60,000 nt of DNA from Cryptomeria japonica. Taxonomy: Eukaryota > Streptophyta > Pinopsida > Cupressales > Cupressaceae. The stretch's first letter is position 1; each line of letters starts with the position of its first letter. The DNA is taken from positions 575,533,752-575,593,751 of the forward strand of contig NC_081405.1 of assembly GCF_030272615.1 (NCBI RefSeq), written 5' to 3'. The position numbers and the translations under genes were made by a program. Shown here one piece after another: positions 57,259-60,000 of this stretch. The notes below the pieces were generated by a model. It worked only from the letters and a program-made list of their open reading frames with translations. It ran no database searches and was not told the origin of the DNA.

Positions 57259-58311
57259 TGTAGGTCCCAGGGACAACTGAGAGGGGGGGGGTTGAATCAG
57301 TTGTCTAATAAATTCAAACCAAAATCTTAATAACCAACTTATTGCTTAATACCGGTAAGATAGTTAATTGTGCCGGTAAACAGTGTTAACAGGAAATGTT
57401 GTACTGGTAAGAATTAATGCATGAAACATAAGCACAAAGTCAACCACAACACATGACACGAATATTTGTACGTGGAAACCCTGTAAGGGGAAAAACCAAG
57501 GTGGGAAACCTTACCCACAATCAGATGATACTACTACAGATAGTAAGTGTACAAGAGGGGTCTGCACATGTAGAAAGGCCAACAGCCTAGAGCTCACTGC
57601 TCAAACACAAATGGGAGTCACACTAACTATAGATGGATGGTTAAATCCAATGAGAATGTACGGCACAAAATAGCATCTTCATATGCTGGATTCAATACTT
57701 GTGTAATGCTGATATGCTTCTACAAAAACCTAGCTTCACCTTCAAATGATGTCTTCGTGTATATCTCTGCTTAATCTCACATATACCTTCTTATAATTCT
57801 TTTCGCATTCCACACTTGATCTTACAAATAAGATATTACATTTATACCATACCCTAAGACCAATTTTAGTAGGTTGGCTCTACAAGATATTACAATAAAA
57901 ACATTTTACAAACAATACAATATCTGATGCAATAACTGATTGAACATGTCAGCTTAATGCATTTACAATAGTAATAAATCATCTCCTTAGCGTGCCATGC
58001 TGATTTGAAAAAGATAAACTTGCCGGTGTAACCCTAGATAACCTGGACCTATTTGCTGGTGAAAGCAAATATGCAAATAAGAATATACCAATGATATTAC
58101 TTCAAGGAAAAGTGTCCACATGATGTCTTCAACATTACCAAGTGTCTTCCATGTCATTGCAGCTACTGGTGAACATTATATCCTACCGGTTAACCATATA
58201 CCAGTGATTGTTGAACAGTTTATTGATTGCCGGTGAATGTTGTTGGATCTCCAAAGTAGGTGTGTTAGCAGGTGTTGACATCAATGACAAAACCATACCA
58301 AAATACCAACA
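57259..58311 (-). repeat. 5' LTR of the copia element
   Basis: 1,053 bp direct repeat of 51619-52671, followed on the plus strand by the target duplication TAGTA. Confidence 0.95.
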
Positions 58312-59960
58312 TAGTAGATGTAGCAACACCATGTCTCTCACTTCAAAAGAAAATCTCCTTTTAAAATCTAACCTCTCTTTATATCGATGGATGCTCCAAT
58401 CTATTTTTTCTCTCAATTGTTGGTGCAAATCTTGCATGTGTCTAGAAAATTATTCTACTTTAGCACTTCTCTTGAATCCTTCAATATTTGTTAGATTTCT
58501 CAATTCTGAAATACCCCTAGAGTTGTACCCATAAGCAATTTGGAATAGGGTATTACCTATACTCTTGTTCACTGAATTATTGTATGCAAAGTTAGTTTCT
58601 GGAAGTATTAATTCCAATTGCTTAGGCTTTTCACCTATTAAACACCTTAAGAAATTTCCTAAGCTCCTATTAACAACTTCAGTTTTCCCATCTATTTGGA
58701 GATGATATGTTGAGCTAAACTTCAAATCAATACCTAATTTCTTCAAGAGTGTCCTAAAAAATGACCCACAAACTTAGTGTCATGGTCTAAAACTATACTT
58801 TTTGGTAAGCCATGTAATCTCACAACTTGTATAAAGAAAAAAAATTCAATGGATGTCGCATCATTATTCTTGTTTCAAGCTATAAAGTGAGTCAATATTT
58901 AAAATCTATCAACAACCACAAATATAGAATTATTAACTTGCTATCTTCTTGGTAATCCAAGGGAAAAGTACATGCTTGTATCATCCCATGGTCACTCATG
59001 TATGGGTAGTGGTTGATATAATCATGTGTTATGACTCCTCCCTTTGGCGTAGTTGAAAACTTGGTATCTTTACACAAATTTTCTAATTCCTCCCTTCATC
59101 TTTGCCCAATAATATTTTTCATTAAGTTGTGCCATGGTTTAATCAGCTCCAAAATGTCTAGCTAAACCTCCACAATACTTTTCTCTTATTAAATTATGCC
59201 TCATTGACTCCTGTGGTATACATAATTTTTCTCCTTTGAATAATAGTCCATCTTGTCTGAAATAATCCATCGAAGGTGTTCTATCCATACTAGTAGGCTC
59301 CATACAAGATATCCATGCATCTTTAAAGTCTGAATTATTTTTGGATAAACCCATAACATCAAATCCAACTATTTTAGTCCTCATTTCAGTTAAGAGTACT
59401 AATCTTCTACTCAATGCATCTTCTACCTTGTTGGAACTTCCACTATGATGCTTGAGAACAAAAGTATACCCTTGTAGGAACTCCACCCACTTTATATGTC
59501 ATTGATTAATCTTGGTTTGAATACTAATATATTGAAAGCATGGTGATCTATGTAAAGAATGAACACCTTAACAATTAAATAATGATGCCACTTCTTTAAC
59601 ACTTACACAATGGCATAAAAAAAATTGGTCATAAAAGGAATACTTATTCTTGGCATCATTGAACTTTTTACTAAAATATACAATAGGTCAACCCTCCTGG
59701 ATAAGAATCATTCCTATCACTTCCCCACTCGGAAAACTTTTGAAAAATCTTGTAATGACAACACTAGTTCCTCATTGACCTTCTTCAAGAGCTCAAAACT
59801 CTTATCTATTATTTTTTATTAAGTTAAAAATTGGTTTTGAAGGGATCCTAAAACACTTTACATCACTACATAATAAGATTGAACCTTATAGACTGACATA
59901 GATAGAAAATAAAAATAAAGATATAATGTTGGCATTGCATGAAAAATGTATTGACGGAGT
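58312..59960 (-). pseudogene. Chromodomain Ty3/gypsy pol: RNase H and integrase, broken
   Basis: Minus strand, entering from about 59950: decayed RNase H (SFELLKKVNEELVLSL near 59790, then LKHHSGSSNKVEDALSRR near 59450-59400), the integrase zinc-binding region (LIREKYCGGLARHFGA, about 59190-59140), the core (LGIDLKFSSTYH, GKTEVVNRSL and PETNFAYNNS, 58740-58560), and the start of the C-terminal domain (YKERLDFKRRF, about 58390). The frame is cut by the copia insertion and continues at 51618. Several frame changes and stops occur, including around the second catalytic Asp. The RT would lie just beyond 60000 or has been lost. Confidence 0.8.
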
Positions 59961-60000
59961 ATAGTGTTATCATTGATGTCAATAGTAACCGGTAATGATG
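59954..60000 (+). repeat. Possible start of another copia-type LTR
   Basis: TGTTATCATTGATGTCAATA followed by AACCGGTAATGATG resembles the coding-strand start of the copia LTR here (TGTTGGTA..., TCATTGATGTCAACACC) and its CCGG-rich style. It is cut by the window end. Confidence 0.35.

Larger units (their letters stand above)
51619..58311 (-). mobile_element. Full-length Ty1/copia retrotransposon nested in a Ty3/gypsy element
   Basis: TAGTA stands on both sides (51614-51618 and 58312-58316). The LTRs are 1,053 bp each, TG...CA. In minus orientation: 5' LTR 57259-58311, PBS 57245-57256, gag-pol 57201-53083, PPT 52672-52683, 3' LTR 51619-52671. About nine differences occur in the first 220 bp of the LTRs, nearly all C/T or A/G changes, so it is the youngest large element here but not recent. 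Confidence 0.95.

Noticed and set aside
58183-58437. 84-codon minus-strand frame
   Set aside because: It runs from gypsy integrase straight into the copia LTR across the insertion point, so it is a chance fusion.

Overview
This window looks like repeat-dominated nuclear DNA of a large-genome seed plant, most likely a gymnosperm (inference). It is AT-rich, carries long noncoding retrotransposon LTRs, hAT, LINE, Ty1/copia and Ty3/gypsy relics, tRNA-iMet primer-binding sites, plant-like captured gene fragments, and almost no intact genes. The only gene that reads open and complete is a single-exon RING-H2 protein at 5203-5967 with a TATA box just upstream. Nearly everything else is mobile-element sequence in decay.

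Layout. 1-1600: broken gag-like ORF. 2009-5340: copy A of a segmental duplication ending in the RING gene. 7463-16168: an old Ty3/gypsy element with about 3.1 kb LTRs and only an integrase remnant inside. 16169-18240: AT-rich DNA with a CT microsatellite and a GC-rich palindromic island. 18241-20886 (minus): a 5'-truncated LINE with target-site duplication. 23227-26440: a complete non-autonomous LTR retrotransposon (TSD GGGTT, PBS, PPT) whose interior carries intronless pieces of two host genes, plastid-type glucose-6-phosphate isomerase and COPII SEC23, followed by a 45-bp tandem hairpin array. 26441-27060: copia fragments. 27380-39569: a proposed giant (about 12.2 kb) hAT transposon, inserted in a copia-type LTR, containing a broken hAT transposase (28077-30871) and a second long broken gag-like ORF (33020-36415) set among arrays of an alternating-orientation CG-containing motif. 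41253-42721: another LTR of the same family and a minus-strand copia gag-protease relic. 42733-49948: copy B of the segmental duplication, split by a 4.3 kb insertion carrying a relative of the gag-like ORF, and ending in a truncated RING pseudogene that keeps its TATA region. 50983-51130: a possible SINE. 51230-60000 (minus): a chromodomain Ty3/gypsy relic into which a full-length Ty1/copia element (51619-58311, TSD TAGTA, two 1,053-bp LTRs) is nested.

The main points of biological interest are the host-gene-carrying LTR element, the giant hAT with cargo, the recurring pairing of a gag-like ORF with family-specific CG-motif arrays, and the two-copy RING locus, which dates later insertions through its empty sites. 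Premature stops in the relics are strongly skewed to TAG and TGA at former CAG, CGA and TGG codons, as expected from cytosine-methylation decay. All homology statements come from reading translations by eye; no database search was possible.
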